Shown here piece by piece: positions 63,030 to 64,000 of a DNA stretch of 64,000 nucleotides (position 1 is the stretch's first letter; each line of letters starts with the position of its first letter). The notes below the pieces were generated by a model. It saw nothing but the letters and a program-made list of their open reading frames with translations, searched no databases and was not told where the DNA came from. The DNA comes from Bacteroidota bacterium. Lineage in GTDB: Bacteria > Bacteroidota > Bacteroidia > Bacteroidales > UBA7960. The translations under genes were made by a program, and so were the position numbers. The stretch is taken from assembly GCA_007694165.1 (NCBI GenBank), contig RECE01000245.1:1-64000 (forward strand). Reading direction: 5' to 3'.

Positions 63030-64000
63030 TTATTGCATAACCACTTTCCGTGTTTTGCTTCCCGTATCCCAGGATACTTTTACAAAATACAATCCTTTGC
63101 TTTCATTGCTCATATCAACTGTAAACTGCTGGTCCCAGTATTCTGCCAGCACAGTATCGTGGTAAACCCGCTGGCCGGTAATGCTGAAAACTTCAATGCT
63201 GACCGGTCCGGTTGTTGGGGTCATAACCAAATTGAAACGGTTTTGTGCAGGATTGGGGAATATGTCAAATACAAACTGGTTTTGCCAGTCAGAAACGGAT
63301 GTTGTGGATTCACTGAATACAGCTTTGGCAATCATATTTGTATTCATGGTAACATCAATTTCTGCCTGATCATAGTTCATAACTTCACCTGAAGTAATTT
63401 GCCACTCTTCAAATTTCCAGCCTGTTGCCGGTTGAGCCGAAAGTGTAATTTCTGAACCTTCTTCATAGCTGTAAACACCCGGAGCAGGTAAGGTTTGGCC
63501 TTCTCCCGCCACAGAAATGGTGAGCTGATAGGTTTGTGCTTCAGTAATCAGGATATATGCATCCCTTACCAGTTCTTCTCCATCAATGGAAAGCGTAACG
63601 GTTTTATGACCCGGGGTGTTATAGACCACTGTAATGTCTTCAATACCGGAGGCTGTTTCCGGGTTGGCTCCTTCACCAAAATTCCACACTGCTTCACTAA
63701 AATCATCAGTTTCCAGGCAGCCAAGATAATGAAAAGTGATCTCTTCTTCCAAACCGGCTACGGTTTGGCTGGCATTGAAATTTACTGCTTCACCTCCCAG
63801 TTCAAAGGTCCAGGGACCTGAAGCTCCCGGAAAAGGCTTGGTAATGGTTTTATTGGGGTTGGTCGCGCTGATATAATACTGAACTGTGGCATTGCATACC
63901 TGTGCAGGGATTTGTGCAGAATACTTATCCCCATTCTGAGTCATTTCAATTTCACTGAATTCGCCCTGGGTGCCGGTCCTGTAAAAAACACTGGCAGAGG
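63030..64000 (-). CDS. T9SS-exported protein, C-terminal part (runs off the right edge)
   Basis: The frame is open from the right edge to the stop at 63030, about 323 residues. An internal ATG at 63944 is not the real start, because the reading frame continues upstream. Seen: a strand-rich module (VQYYISATNP), a PKD-like domain (AVWNFGEGANPE, YNTPGHKTVTL), an InlB-B-like repeat (YQLTISVAGEGQTLPAPGVY), and a T9SS type A sorting domain at the end (FDIFPNPAQNRFNL, FSITGQRVYHD, SKGLYFVKV). The catalytic part, if any, is outside the window. Confidence 0.9.
   Translation of the reverse strand, partial: SASVFYRTGTQGEFSEIEMTQNGDKYSAQIPAQVCNATVQYYISATNPNKTITKPFPGASGPWTFELGGEAVNFNASQTVAGLEEEITFHYLGCLETDDFSEAVWNFGEGANPETASGIEDITVVYNTPGHKTVTLSIDGEELVRDAYILITEAQTYQLTISVAGEGQTLPAPGVYSYEEGSEITLSAQPATGWKFEEWQITSGEVMNYDQAEIDVTMNTNMIAKAVFSESTTSVSDWQNQFVFDIFPNPAQNRFNLVMTPTTGPVSIEVFSITGQRVYHDTVLAEYWDQQFTVDMSNESKGLYFVKVSWDTGSKTRKVVMQ

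Noticed and set aside
1..64000. tRNA, rRNA and riboswitch search
   Set aside because: No tRNA T-loop/acceptor pattern, rRNA segment or known riboswitch core was seen by eye; a covariance-model search would be needed for a firm negative.

Overview
The window is ordinary chromosomal DNA of a Bacteroidota bacterium, probably from the Bacteroidales/Marinilabiliales side of the phylum (inference). The evidence is the gene content: Por-secretion (T9SS) C-terminal domains, a TonB-dependent receptor paired with a DUF4249 lipoprotein, a DUF6913 gene overlapping dapA, a TPR/transmembrane regulator of a type common in the phylum, many SPII lipoproteins, and -7 boxes matching TAnnTTTG. Most genes have no clear Shine-Dalgarno. 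I see no rRNA, tRNA, CRISPR array, transposase or prophage.

Layout. 1-7330 holds two large secreted repeat/adhesin-like proteins on the minus strand; the first runs off the left edge. 8128-9980 carries a 26-residue helical-repeat protein and lipoate-protein ligase. 9977-15244 (minus) is the most coherent metabolic locus: cyanophycinase, a short cyanophycin-synthetase-like ATP-grasp protein whose Mur-ligase half is truncated and has lost its P-loop, an isoaspartyl dipeptidase, and ribonuclease Z. 15550-20246 holds small membrane proteins, a glycogen branching enzyme, a His-rich lipoprotein and a Nudix CoA pyrophosphatase. 20427-25591 is a signalling block: a YfiR/DUF4154 periplasmic protein, then two paralogous membrane sensors (HAMP-GAF-coiled coil-PAS) with no recognisable output domain. 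25829-34557 has a lipoprotein, a photolyase, the TonB/DUF4249 pair, a sodium:solute symporter and a 16-residue beta-repeat protein.

34669-49467 mixes peptide catabolism (two M14 carboxypeptidases, a peptide/dipeptide-type binding lipoprotein) with housekeeping genes (dapA, PEP carboxylase, a flavin reductase, an MBL hydrolase, a universal-stress fusion). 49464-51824 is a TPR-TM protein ending in what looks like a dead PP2C/SpoIIE domain. 51944-52172 is a cluster of GC-rich palindromic repeats. 52294-57598 has a phosphodiesterase, a lipoprotein, an M19 dipeptidase and an S9 oligopeptidase. 57861-62107 pairs a 1011-residue unrecognised NTPase-like protein (Walker A Lys replaced by Ile) with an MscS channel. 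The right edge is the C-terminal part of another T9SS-exported protein.

Functionally the window suggests a protein- and peptide-degrading heterotroph: secreted or periplasmic peptidases, a dipeptidase, an isoaspartyl dipeptidase and a TonB uptake pair. It also has storage-polymer metabolism (glycogen branching and a cyanophycin-like route). The candidates for undescribed biology are the cyanophycin-type locus, the NTPase-like/MscS pair, the twin output-less sensors and the pseudophosphatase.
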